DNA of 64,000 nucleotides. Source: Lycorma delicatula (Eukaryota; Arthropoda; Insecta; Hemiptera; Fulgoridae). Under the pieces are notes generated by a model, which did no database searches, was not told the origin of the DNA, and saw only the letters and a program-made list of their open reading frames with translations. The stretch is taken from NCBI RefSeq assembly GCF_047948215.1, contig NC_134456.1:199590034-199654033 (forward strand). The letters run 5' to 3'. Made by a program: the position numbers and the translations under genes. Positions 39,317 through 51,007 of this stretch are shown one piece after another; within the stretch, counting starts at the first letter, position 1, and each line of letters starts with the position of its first letter.

Positions 39317-39359
39317 CTTCTCCGAAATAAATGTACGGTGTACATCTATTTCGTAGAAG
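39317..39359. repeat. Hairpin, 20-bp arms with two mismatches
   Basis: The arms 39317-39336 and 39340-39359 pair at 18 of 20 positions around GGT. A second hairpin lies 46 bp downstream. Confidence 0.85.
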
Positions 39360-39405
39360 AAATGTTCGTACATTTATGAATCTACCATGTTTATAAATAT
39401 ACAGT

Positions 39406-39437
39406 CCCGTGTATTTATAAACAAATAAATACACGGG
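39406..39437. repeat. Perfect hairpin, 13-bp arms
   Basis: CCCGTGTATTTAT (39406-39418) and ATAAATACACGGG (39425-39437) pair exactly around a 6-nt loop. The GC-containing tips make it more stable than the many pure A/T palindromes nearby. Confidence 0.9.
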
Positions 39438-41861
39438 TACTAGAAAATACGATGTAAAACTCAGAATAGGAAATATGAGTTAGAAATTTATTCTATTGGG
39501 TAGAACCTTTTCGCATCTCAAAACATTAAATTTCCACTTCCGTAATGTACAAAACACATTACTTCAGTTGTTTTTAAACTGTTGTGTCACGGTAAAACAC
39601 TTCTCTTTTTTCATCGATATTTCACTGCTGCGCAATTTACCTACACAAAATTTTTTACACTTACCTAAATTTTTAACCTAAGATTATTTCAAATTTTTTA
39701 GTTTGGATTTTGTTTTAATGTTTGATTACCAATACGTCGACGTAAACTAATGACCAAATACGAATGTAGCAGATTTCACAATAGCCAAATCTATGCCTCG
39801 CGTACGGCGAACTCTGGTCTGGGAAATTCCAGACCACATTGCCTAGACAACAACGCACGTCTACTAGATAAAAATCAGCATTCGTCTGATTTCTACGGCA
39901 GTTCATAGACAGTTCCAAGTCTTGAATCTCCCAGAATATTTGGGGGTTGTATTTAAAAATTCTTAGTGTCAATAAGCTAGTTTCAAAGTAATAAGACATA
40001 AAAAAACTATAACTTATTTATTCGCTTAGTTTTTAAAATTTTAATACAAAATACATTTACATAAGCTTGTGAACTTGAAGATGCATTTTTGTGTAAATAG
40101 GAGGCAGCCAGAATTCTTAAAAATTTAGGAAACGATGTACTATTATAGAAAAAATGTAATTTTTATTATATGTTCAGCAAAGTAATTAAAATTCGTCAAT
40201 AAAATAAATTAATGGTGTAGTTTTTATTACCTCGTCAAAGTATTCTTTGTCTGATATAATTTTGAAGTTCAATGTTGATTGAACTACTCATGATTATCTA
40301 CTCAGAATACATAGGCAAGTATCTTGAGCTAATGCAAACGATGTGTATATTTATTACACTAAATTCAAGAACTAAAGTCAGACAAGCCTTAACGTATGTA
40401 AATTACCAATTCTCTTTCGAAATGAATACCTTTAAAGAGAATCGAGTATCCCTTACTAAATATAGACAATAAATGTTCTTATAAAGCAGATATGATTGAC
40501 TGACCGATTTTTTGAAAAAAAAAAATTTCTTTCATGAAAGCTGCAACTGACGATATTTACAGAGACATTCCGCTGATAAATTAAAAATGTATAAATAACT
40601 GATACAAAAAACCTAATCTGATTTTCAAACTATTTTGACTTTCCTTACATCATTCTTCTAGAGCTATGCAGTAAAAGAAAAAGTATGGGAATAAGTAAAA
40701 ATAAGGGGTATAGTTTTTTTTGCTTTCCTCGACGTTTCATGATCCAGGGACCACAAAAATAGAAAATGTAGGGGGTAATGTTCGTACGTACGTATGCACC
40801 TGTGTTGGTGTGTTTGAAGCTTAATAACTTTTGACTGGAAAAACCGATTTTGATGAAATTTTGTACAGACTCGTGTAAATGGGATAATTTGTTGGTAATA
40901 GTTTGAGGGTTAATATTTTCAGGGGACGGCGAAGTGGTTATAGGGTCTATTTTTTCAAAATACAAACATAACCCCGATTTGTATTAGGCTCAGCACATGC
41001 GTGCATGCTTATCTTACAATTTAAAAGGACAATTTGCCCCGAAACTCCCCCTTCCAAAAATCGGAAAAATTTATTTTGTATTTATTGCATATTTTTTAAC
41101 CGAATTTTATTTACATCTTCTTAGGTATAGTAATAATACAAGTAACCCCCCAAAAATACTTTGGGGCGAGATAATTGATCAAAGCTAAAAAGTATAAATT
41201 TTTTGAATTCTTCAAAACTTAGGCTTATTTAAACTTTTCATATAATTAAAGGTTTAAATAAATTTGTAATAATAATGTTACAGTAGAATTTCAATATAAT
41301 TCACCCCCACCACCAAGAAGGAAATCTTAAGTAACTTTTTACTGGTTGTACATTTTTCAATGGAAATGTTTTTAATTTTTTCTATTTACCATAGTAAACG
41401 CAGAAAAATCAAAAATCTTAATGGAAGATTATTTTGGAGGTGAGGGAGCGGAAAGAATAGATACCGATTTTTTAATTTTTTAACCTTTTTTTGCTTTAAT
41501 TAAACAAACAAAAATAATTTTATAATAAAAATTGATCATAAATTTTCCTTACAGCAAAAGAAAAATATTAGGTAACATTCATTCATGTATAATTCTTTCC
41601 TGTATATACTGTAGTAATAAAGAACCAATCCAGGAAAGTGTTACAACTTTGTTGTCAGATGCTTTTTTTGCCAAAACTAAAATAATAAAAATTATGAATT
41701 TTTTTATCTACGGAAAATAAAATATTTTTAAATAAGATTTCATTGTTAATTTTAGAATAAAACATACATACAAGCTAGTTAGGTTAAAAATTAAAAAAGA
41801 TTATTCTTCTATAAGGAGAAATTAAAGGTACTTTAAAAATAAATATAAAACAAAATCTGCC
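39438..41861. other. Non-coding DNA, part possibly repeat-derived
   Basis: A perfect 8-bp hairpin (TGGTCTGG/CCAGACCA) lies at 39815-39836 inside a 94-codon minus frame (39715-39999) that has no recognisable domain. 40700-41170 is less AT-rich and reads like transposon-derived DNA, but no second copy is present in the window, so no family is claimed. Confidence 0.45.
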
Positions 41862-42010
41862 AATCTCCGTGGCGGAGTGGTAGCGCCTCGGTTTTTCGTC
41901 TGGTTGGTCTCTGGTTTGAATCCCGGGCAGAGATAACATTCTTCATACGTTATAAAATTCCATTTCCATATTCCCGCGTACTACAAGCTTTTTTCAAAGC
42001 TTTTATACTG
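41862..42010 (+). mobile_element. Group 2 SINE with tRNA-like head
   Basis: A tRNA-like head (about 41863-41934) has acceptor-like ends ATCTC and GAGAT, an A-box-like TGGCGGAGTGG and a B-box-like GGTTTGAATCCC. The downstream body has TAACATT, a TATAAAATTCC block, CATTTCCATA and a TACAAGC block, matching the fragment at 10630-10722. The anticodon region (GGTTTTTCGTC) does not give a clean stem, so this is a SINE and not a functional tRNA gene. Confidence 0.75.
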
Positions 42011-42066
42011 AATTAATTCATTAAGCAGAAAACTAATGTTTATTTGCGTAAATTCATTTATTTTAT

Positions 42067-42367
42067 TCTTTCTTTCTTTCTTTCTTTTTCTGTTTAGCCT
42101 CCGGAACCACTGTAAGGTGTTACTTCAGAGGATGAATGAGGATGATATGTATGAATGGTAAATGAAGAGTAGTCTTGTCCAGTCTCGGGTCAACCATTCC
42201 TGAGATGTTTGGTTAACCCAACCACCAAAGAACACCGTTTTTCCACGATCTAGAATTGAAATTCTTATAAAAGTAACTGCCTTTTCTATGGCTTGAAACT
42301 TAGAACTCTCGACTTCGAAATTAGCTGATTTGCGATGTCGAGTTCACCACTAGATCAACCCGGCTGG
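42067..42367 (-). mobile_element. Group 1 SINE, near full length
   Basis: On the minus strand it runs from a tRNA-like head (42367 downward, CCGGGTTGATCTAGTGG, then the B-box-like region) through the same body as the 8.1-kb copy to the CCGGAGGC tail and a (GAAA)n-type end (42067-42090). The A box has one change relative to the other copies. The flanks are too AT-rich to fix a TSD. It sits about 60 bp from the group 2 SINE, in the opposite orientation. Confidence 0.85.
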
Positions 42368-42369
42368 AT

Positions 42370-45300
42370 TATTTATTCAAGCAGTAACAACAGGTCAGTA
42401 CCCAGTTATATAGCAATATGAAATTCAATAAAAAATGAAGGATACGTCTTTTATTTACCGTTATTAAAATTATTTTTCACGCTAAAAAATAACTGGAATA
42501 TTATGTTAAAATGTCCTGTATTTTGAACTAAAATAAAATTTTTATGTTTTATAACATATTTTTATATTTAGTGACTTTATAAAAAATTCATATTTACTTC
42601 AACTTTAAAAAAAGAAGAAAAACTGGCTTTTAATAAATAATAAAGCCGTACAAAAATAAGAATGAAATAAATGTAGACAAATATACATCAGAAAAATTAC
42701 ACCGTCATGTATTTTACGAACTGTTATTTTCCATTGAAGCCATCGTACGAATGAATTCAAACCGGGCGAGTTTTATTACGCTAAAATTCTGATGAAAATT
42801 TTACTAGCAGAAAAGAAATATAAATACGGAGATAAAAATAAAAAAGCTAGATAAATAACAAAGTTCAATTTTAATAGTAAGCTACGGTTATCAAACATTT
42901 TATACCTCAAATATTATTTTATAAAACGGTCATCGCTCACCTATTTCAGAATACAAAATACGAATACAAAATTAATACGGTATTACTGCAGAGTATCAAA
43001 CTAAATGCTCGTAAAAGATTGTATAAAAAAATTTCAATTGTATAATTTTCCATTTTAATAATTGAAAAATTATTTAGAATGTTTTTTACGAAAAAAACAA
43101 CGTCAGATAACTCACTCAAGAGCAATCCATAATAATTTCCAGAACGAAATTCATACGGTTCAAGAATCAAATCGGAATCTTTATTCGTTTACATTTATTT
43201 AGATACGTACGTACGATTCGTACTTTCTGCTAGATATGTAATTTTTTAATTAATTCTAATTTAGAAATGTAATTAGTAGAATTCACATTGTCTGCTGTTA
43301 CAAATTCGATCATTGCGCGCTGTTTTAACTATATTGACATATTAGCCATTCTCAATTTTAACTCCATTTTAACTTTTTGCTGAAAACAAACAGGTAAACG
43401 GATTTCAACGCATTATCGCAAGTTTGTAGAAGGAGATTTTAGCTATCATACGCTGCCACGCCCGACTCGATAGTACCTTTTGTCTCCGTGCAGTACGCCA
43501 ATGTGCAAAATTTATCAGCCGAGCCTCATACTTATGTTTAGATAGAAGTATAACATAATTAAATCCAGGAATTTATACAATTCCTCGAAAACTGAAAAAA
43601 AATAAATCAGTATATTGGTCGGGTGGTTAGTAACCCAAGCCATAATAAAAATCATTGTATGCGTAGTATATAAAAATAAACTCTAAAATATGTTTATGGT
43701 AAAAACATTGGTAAACATAAATTCCAAATTTATAATATTGTTACGAACAGATTAATTTCTTGAACTATAAATTACTTAGAAAAACAACCTCTTTATTTAA
43801 ATTAATGTTAGTTTACAAATTAATAAAAATATTTTCATTTCACTCGTTGATAATGTCGTTGATAATCAATAAATAAACAGTTGAAATTTTTTCCATGAAA
43901 AAAATTTGTAATTGAGGCCTGAGATCCTTTAGCCGCAAAGAATGTATCTTTACAACATTAGAAAAAAATATTTTGCTATTTTACCTTGAACTGTAGCCTA
44001 TTAAGTACATTATCTCGTTTTGAAAAATCTGCGGAAACAAACATTTCTACTTAAATATAATCTATATGGGAGGACGATTAATGTTTTTATTGTCTTGGGG
44101 TCTTTTCAAATTATTATTGTAGTCCTACAGTATTTTATCGGACGATTTATGCACTCGATAAAAGTGTTGCTTTCATGAGGGTGACTGTAGCTTTTACGCG
44201 CAACGGAATAAATTATCGTTGTATATAATATAAAGTAATAATAATTCAGTTCGATAAGATTCCATTGAATGACAAGAATAAAAAGTATCATGTATAAAAT
44301 GGGCTTCGCTCGTCCGCAAAAATTGAATTATAATGTTACAATAAATAATACTATGCACTTATTTCAATTAAAATTATATCGGAAATATAAATCAAGAACA
44401 CTAGTATAAATAACTTAAACTTATCCTATATTTTCTCTAAATGAAGCCTCTCTGGGTGAAAATATACAGTTATCAATTTTTATCACAAGATTAATAGTAG
44501 GAATAAATCTTTAGATATAAAAAAAAGTTTTCTAAACAATTAAAAAATACAATCGACTGAGTTTTTTTATTACATTCTGAGTTATACTTCAGCACAAATT
44601 TAATTATATAACAGTAATATTGATTTTAAACGTTTTACCACCAGATGAAGAATGAATTTTACACTTTTTGAGAATGATGCGAAAATTCATGAAAACAGTT
44701 TCTAAATGAATATTGTAAATAAAAATCTGAGCTTAAAGATGAGTTAATAGGTCACTGGACTGTTACCGTAATGGGCAGATACAGTTAGTTTATTGAATTA
44801 AAAAGTGCAAAACCCCAACTGTCTGTATTATAAATACATTCTTGACAATTAAACAAGAATTGAACTAGAAAATAGGACGTCTATTAATGTTTACAATTAG
44901 GTTATAAGATTGCAAGATGGTAAAAAAATACTTCACGTCAACGGTAAAATAATACACAGCACTGTTACTGCCCCTTTTTTTTAATCTTTGCAAATTTTCT
45001 TTATGTTTATGAAGGTAAATATATTCATTCATGTATATGACATATCTCATCATGGATGTGCACGCGATTTCTTTCTTTTGCTAAATAAAAACTCTATTTT
45101 AAGACCAACGTACATGAAGTAAACTACCCTTCAAATATTATTTCAAAATGTCTCTTATCGCTAAAACGTATTCAGAAAAAAAATAACTAGTTCATTTATT
45201 ATAGAAAATTTAACAAAAATTTATTTCGAAAACTGATGTTTACTTGAATATATAAAACCAGTATTAAAATACGAAATTGAAGGTACATAAATGACATGGT

Positions 45301-46375
45301 TTATAATCTAAGAAGAAAAATAAATATATGTTACAATTTTTTTTATCAAATACAATATTTTATTCATATACTTTGTATACCGCAAAGAGGTATATATGTT
45401 TCACCGATTTTAAATCATATTTTCCTGAAATAAACTTCCATTTGTTTTTAACTTTGTACAGACTTTTAAAATCACTACATCATGCACCAAAAACTATTAA
45501 TTTTTTTTTGGGACGTCCAAATATGGCGATCTTTTAAAAAAATCTTCAGATTTTAATAACTTAGGGAATTTTTCTAACCATAAAATATGCTGAAATTATT
45601 AATATTTATAGCCTAAAAATGTCATGTATCGTAAAAAAAAAAAACTATGTAAGAATGTCTATTGAATCCCAATAAAGCCGATGCAGTTTTGTAAATATAT
45701 AAATAAGCTCTTCCAATTAAATAATTTCTTCATGCCCAATCTCATAAGTCCAAAGTTGTTAAAGGTATAATTCACAATCCAACCTGACGAAAAAATGATA
45801 AAATTAAGCAAATCTGAAGGAGTAACCTGTATCAGCACTTTAAAAACTAGTAGTAATTAATAACAAATAATTAATATATTAACTTTTAATTCATTAATAT
45901 ACGGATGAAGATAATGTGCATTACATATTAAATTTCTAAAGTGAAATTAAACATGAATTTAAAAGAGCAATTTCAGACATGAATCAAACATTTCTGGTAG
46001 CAACAGGAAGCAATACGAGTAGTATGCAGATTTTAATTATATTCTATGCTATTAAACAAACACCCAATGAATTTGAATTGAGATAGTTATCTGAAGTCAG
46101 GAGAAGAAAATACATAAGTTGATGAATGAGAGATATGGTTCAAAGGGATAGTACTTACAATTTCAAAAACTTGTACCGTACATTAATTAGCACTACTGTC
46201 GGTTTTAAAGTGTGAATGATTTAACCGAGGACAATCAGTACAGAAAAGCTAGCCCGGTATTAATTACTATTATGCAAAAATTTTTTTCTTTATAATCTAC
46301 GTTAAATAATAATAAAGCCAAATTTTTATTTTTGTCTTTTGTAAAATTATAATCGATGGGTGAAAATACATCATT
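42370..46375. other. AT-rich non-coding DNA, nothing assigned
   Basis: No gene or confident repeat is visible. The frames at 42946-43170, 44106-44291, 44865-45053 (minus) and 45328-45537 (plus) lack recognisable motifs and have random AT-rich composition. Confidence 0.55.
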
Positions 46376-46630
46376 ACAAAAAGGAAAAAAGAACATAAAC
46401 GAAATATTTCATTTTCACAAAATTTATTGAAAAAAAATCACGATAGCTGTTCCGTTACACAGTACCTTCTACAATAAACAGGGTACTCACAGTAAACAGC
46501 ATGAACCTTTCGAACAGTATATTCTGTTCGTAACATCTGTGGAAGGTACTGTTTACCGTAACAGCTGTCGTGATTTTTTAAATAAGTTTTTTGAAAATCA
46601 AATAACATGTTTCGTTTATTTTCTTTTTGT
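46376..46630. repeat. Long imperfect inverted repeat, foldback element candidate
   Basis: The left arm (46376 to about 46478) and right arm (about 46535-46630) are inverted copies with few mismatches. The best part pairs CACGATAGCTGTTCCGTTAC near 46439 with its counterpart near 46555-46572, and the block TACCTTCTACA near 46463 with TGTGGAAGGTA near 46538. The apex holds a nested perfect hairpin CGAACAG/CTGTTCG (46511-46530). No open frame is present. It fits a hairpin-type MITE. A large precursor of small RNA is possible but unsupported. Confidence 0.75.
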
Positions 46631-47186
46631 TATAAAATTATGTTTTTGGGATGACCGTGTCTAAAAATGTTACTTAACTTTAACATAACCTGAAATCAAA
46701 ATAGACTGTCAGATAATAAAAATGCTAATAGAATACACAGTAAACGCTTATAAATATTCAATTTCACACAATAATAACAATAATTACAGTTTTTTTTTAA
46801 AAAATAGAAATAAAGTATCAGAACTTCAAACATGAAAAATTGGAGTTTATTTTGTTTTAAGACCCAAAAACAATAGTTAAAAATTTCCTTTACAATCGAT
46901 TAGCTTTTATTATTAAAGGAAAATTTAAAAAAAAAAAAACAAAAAAAAAAACAGCTAAATCTTAAGGTAACATAAATTAACCAGGTCGGAATTTCAAACC
47001 TTTTGGCAATTATCATACACACATTTTTTTCCTACTCTTTTTTTTCATAACACAATTCTTACATAAGATTATAAAAATAAAAAAAATGAATATACCCAAT
47101 ACTTTATTAGAGAGAATCGAATACAGAAGAGGAGATATGCAATGGGAAGAATAAATATTCAGAATTAAGTTAATCACCTACTTAAT

Positions 47187-47228
<42 letters not shown>

Positions 47229-48751
47229 GTTATCTAAAATGACATATATATATGTCATAAGAACAAATGTTGAAAGTTAAAAAATAGACATTTGCCGTCG
47301 TGAGAAGGGGGAAAAAATTGATTTTCATTAATTTATATGTAGGCTACAACAGTATATTATTGTAAACAGTATTCCAATTTAGTTTTTACGATGATAATCA
47401 AAGCAAATAAAAGTCCCTCAATATTAATTCATTATGGTAAATCGATGTATATCTGTGTTTTAAGTAATTATATTAAAATTTGTATACTGTAATATTATTC
47501 ATTATTATTTTGCATATATAAATAAGCGCTTGCAGCACTTACCACAAAACACCAATAATCATACTATCATTGTATAAACATATAAAATAATTAATTACGT
47601 TTCACAATGCTTTTAGGATTATAAATAAAATAAAATACGTAAGAGAATGCTCAAAAATTAATTACGTTTGACAATTACTAAAGTGCACACAATACAAATA
47701 CAGTATTATGTAAAATAAACCATTAACGTACGCTGAAAAAAGCTAAAAAAAAGAAAAGAAAAAATACATATACGCTAACTATGAAAGAGCTATATACAGC
47801 ATAATTAATACAACCAATATATCAAGAGAGTATTTAATAAAGGGAAAATATAACGCCCAGTTTTACGCTAACCCTACCTACCAAATTTTTCCTAAAAAAA
47901 AGCAGCCTCCCTTTTCGCTTATCGGCCGACCGTGACAAGTTCTACGATGCGTGCTAAATCTTTGTAAAAAAAAAATAAACCACAAAAAAAGAACACAGCC
48001 TATTTGTTAAACATTCTATAAACACTTTTCTATTTGAAATTTAATAACTTAACGTATCTCTTACATTTTAATTAATTTCTTTTACCTATTGTTATAGCTG
48101 TTGTTTTTAATTAATTAATGATTATAATAAATAAAAATCGACTAGTTTAAAATAATTTTGTAAATTATTTATAGAAGATATATTTACGATTTTTTTTTTT
48201 GTATGTAAAATGCATCATTGCATTACACAGCTGCGGTTTAATTATTTCAAGTATATTATATTTAAAAGTTAAATAAAGTTTGATATTTTTTAGTTACTAT
48301 CAAAGAAATTCATATAGGCGTTTAAAATTATTCTTCATCCTACGATGTATTTTTTTATCATTAAATTATCTAAAGGTTAACGTACGGATAAAATGCAGCA
48401 CGAAACCTTTACATTAGGAAAAAAAACCTAAAAACCCTCTTCATTAAAAATTAAGATAAATTTATATTCTGTGAAAAATATGCTAAATTAAAGGTAAATA
48501 ACGACTCGGTACCGAGTAAAAACGTACGACAAATGAAAAGAATGACAAAAGAAAGGAACTAAAAAAAGAAATAAAATATTCGAGTCCACTAGGACTCAGG
48601 GGCATTAAACAAAAATCTAGTACTGTGTGTAGTAGACATGAATTCAGGAAACATTTATAATAATAATTTTACCAATACAGTCACGAACAGTTAAATTGTA
48701 AAATAAATAATATCTACCTCATAAATCTAGTTTTATTATTAGACTGAAATT
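46631..48751. other. AT-rich non-coding DNA with TA palindromes
   Basis: No gene is supported. It contains a TA tract inside a larger palindrome (47183-47234) and a perfect 20-bp palindrome at 47239-47258. Confidence 0.55.
47183..47258. repeat. (TA)n palindrome plus adjacent 20-bp palindrome
   Basis: A TA tract (47191-47224) is bounded by CAC and GTG, so the pair of flanks plus tract forms one cruciform-prone palindrome. ATGACATATATATATGTCAT at 47239-47258 is a second, perfect palindrome. Confidence 0.85.
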
Positions 48752-48924
48752 TTATTAAAATCAGTTTTTTTTTAAACTTCCGGGACTACCGTTAGGTATA
48801 ACTTTAGAGGATGAGACAGATGTAGCGTGTGAAAATGCCATGCCTGACCAGGATTCGAACCCGGGACCTCCGGGTGAAAGGCCGAGACTATACCATCGCG
48901 CCACGGAGGCAGACTATTAATATC
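48752..48924 (-). mobile_element. tRNA-Glu-headed SINE sharing the group 1 tail
   Basis: On the minus strand the element begins near 48912 with a degenerate tRNA-Glu. The A-box-like TGGCGCGATGG, the anticodon loop CTTTCAC (identical to the intact tRNA-Glu at 8683) and the B box GGTTCGAATCC are present. The acceptor arms no longer pair fully (TGCCTCC against TCAGGCA). The head passes through GTGTGAAAA-complement sequence into the tail CATCCTCTAAAGT, ACGGTAGTCCCGGAAG and a run of A. That tail matches the group 1 SINEs at 8.1, 23.3 and 42.1 kb, although the head differs. The target motif TTATTAAAATCA lies at 48752-48763, and a variant lies at 48914-48924. Confidence 0.85.
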
Positions 48925-49533
48925 TTGTTTTTTTGTTAACCCTGCCTCCCGGAACCAGAAACCCAATTAAGCATGAACAAGGTTCCGGGAGATGCCTTTG
49001 CCGCTAGCCACCAGATGAGGGAAAAGCCAGGCCCGGTTATGCCGTTCCCGGCCACCATCACCCAGCAACCAGTCCTTAGAGCTTTGCCTCAACGGAGACG
49101 CCCCCGAAGGGACGGCCCCGCCGGGACTCAGTCGTTTAACTCAGGGGCTCGAGATTCCCCGCGCAATTCATCACCACCGCCCACCAGTGCAAGCACGGGC
49201 GAACGGCAGCTCCGTACGGAGCTGCCCTCACCCTCATCGCTTTACGATATTTTATTTGCAGTATTCCCGACACAAAACCCGTCACAGTGTTGAAGTCCAC
49301 CGAACTGCGTAACATCGTTCCAACGACGGTCCTCACCTCGAGATGCCCAGTTACGGCAGTAGAGTCGCGGCGTTCCTCGTCCCACTACGGACACTGGAAA
49401 ATCACGTGTTCCGGAGTGTCTAACTCCCGACAGTAGATCTAGAATTGGTCTTCAGCTCTTCTTCGCCCATTTGGTATGAACGAAAGACCCCATGGCCGAT
49501 CAGGAGTTGTTCTTAAAATGATTATTAACGTGA
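48925..49533 (-). pseudogene. R1-like LINE 3' end (C-terminal zinc finger and 3' UTR)
   Basis: The minus strand encodes QLLIGHGVFRSY (near 49515-49480), then YCRELDTPEHVIFQC (49435-49391), the zinc-finger block with Cys, His and Cys in family spacing. After a TAG in place of the Arg expected in PRW come WDEERR and the terminal helix VRTVVGTMLRSSVDFNTVTG (49336-49277). The frame ends at 49136. The remaining 200 bp is GC-rich 3' UTR, ending GTTCCGGGAGGCAGGGTTAAC and an A run at about 48930. The RT domain is missing, so this is a 5'-truncated, dead copy. It abuts the SINE at 48764-48913. Confidence 0.85.
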
Positions 49534-49551
49534 TTATTAAAATCACGTTAG
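49525..49551. repeat. Perfect hairpin at the LINE 5' junction
   Basis: TAACGTGAT and ATCACGTTA (9 bp) flank TATTAAA and overlap the right-hand copy of the target motif (49534-49545). Confidence 0.8.
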
Positions 49552-50971
49552 TATAAGACAACCATACAGTAAATAAATACAATAATTAAGAAATTTTCGG
49601 ATAGAGAAAAGACTACTCGTAATAATAGAAAAAGTAGAAGTATCTTATATTACAACCATAATACGTAAAAGTTAAAATATATAAAATTATTTGAACATTT
49701 AATTACCCGTATGTAAGCAGTGTAATCTCTTAAATAAAATTACAAGTACCATTAAAAACAGTAATTTTATGACTTTTTTGTTTTATAGCAACGCTATAAA
49801 GTACTGAAAGTTTTATGTTTATAAAAATTTCAAAATCTAAGATTATTCAACAAAGAAGATTAATTAATCACAGTTAAAAAAAATATTTAAAGTAGTTATT
49901 TAATAATCAATTAAATAAAAATAATAAAATTTTAAATGTTTTTTTTTTATTCATACGATTGTTCTACATTTAATTCTCTTTCTCTCCCGTAGAATCAAGC
50001 CATATGCAATAAGCCATTATTTTTCCTTAAACAGTAAATAACCCGATTACGTATACGAATATCAATCACATAATAAAAGATATTGAACGGTATTTTTAAT
50101 GGAAAAATCTATCGATTAAAAAAATATATTATTAAATTTTTGTTATTTATGGACTCAAGAAAGGATATAATTTAAATGTATTCTGCAAACTACTGGATTC
50201 TGAAACTTATAGATGCAACAAAACTTATCAAAATCAAAGAAGAGTTTTAAAATTATCTGATTTATTACTTGAACCCGCATAACCTTTCTTTCCATTATTG
50301 TTTTTCATAAAATAAAAAATTATTTATTTTTTCCCCAGTATTAAAAACAAATGAAACAAAATAAAATTAAAGAACAAATACAAAATTAAGCAGTTATAAA
50401 ACTAAAAATACTGTCTACAAATAAATTCATGTGAGGTATTCGTATATATAGACTGAATCAGATAAAGAAACACAGATCATTAAAAATGAGTAATCATCGT
50501 TGGTTAATGATGTTTTTACGTAATAAAAAAATAAAAATACCTTTTATCATAAATGATGGATCATTACTATGAATAAGTTCGCAAGACAAAATATCGATTC
50601 CTGAAACAAAACAAACGACAATTTAATAAAAAATTGATTAAATATGTAAAAAAATAAAATATAGGTTGTTGTTTTAAGTCAAATGTATGGAAACCCCTCA
50701 AACATTTTAAAACCGTTTCAGATTTTACAGATTACTGTAACTTTTAGGATAAGGTAGCGGCCAATTACTTTACTTTTTGACTAAAAATAAACTTTTATCC
50801 CCCTTTTGGGGATTATTAAATAATAACACTTTGTGTGAAACATCATTTTAAAGATCTCCTTAAGACAAGAAAAATGATACAAATAAAAAGTGGGTACGAT
50901 GTCTGCACCCAAAATGGCGGCAATGTCAAACGACGATTTAGATAATACTATACCGTAAACTTTCATCTCCT
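49552..50971. other. AT-rich non-coding DNA, nothing assigned
   Basis: No gene is supported. 50680-50960 is somewhat less AT-rich and contains CCCAAAATGGCGGCAATG, but it has no second copy in the window. The minus frame at 50781-50987 has no recognisable domain. Confidence 0.5.
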
Positions 50972-51007
50972 GGGATATAATCTCCATCTAAATGGAGATT
51001 ACATCCC
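50972..51007. repeat. Inverted repeat, 16-bp arms with one mismatch
   Basis: GGGATATAATCTCCAT (50972-50987) pairs with ATGGAGATTACATCCC (50992-51007) around CTAA. It lies exactly where the minus-strand Jockey-like fragment stops. Confidence 0.85.

Noticed and set aside
39715..39999. 94-codon minus-strand protein in a less AT-rich patch
   Set aside because: No recognisable motif, and a perfect hairpin lies inside it. More likely non-coding.
40700..41170. DNA-transposon-derived repeat
   Set aside because: The style of the sequence suggests it, but no second copy, inverted ends or TSD could be found in the window.
41863..41934. tRNA gene on the plus strand
   Set aside because: The anticodon stem is not formed and the downstream block is shared with another SINE fragment at 10.6 kb, so it is a SINE head.
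48840..48912. Second tRNA-Glu gene on the minus strand
   Set aside because: The acceptor arms do not pair fully, and the sequence continues without a terminator into a SINE tail with poly(A). It is a SINE head.
48973..49293. 106-codon plus-strand Pro/Arg-rich protein
   Set aside because: It is antisense to the LINE C-terminal coding region and 3' UTR on the minus strand. Its composition is a shadow of that GC-rich sequence.
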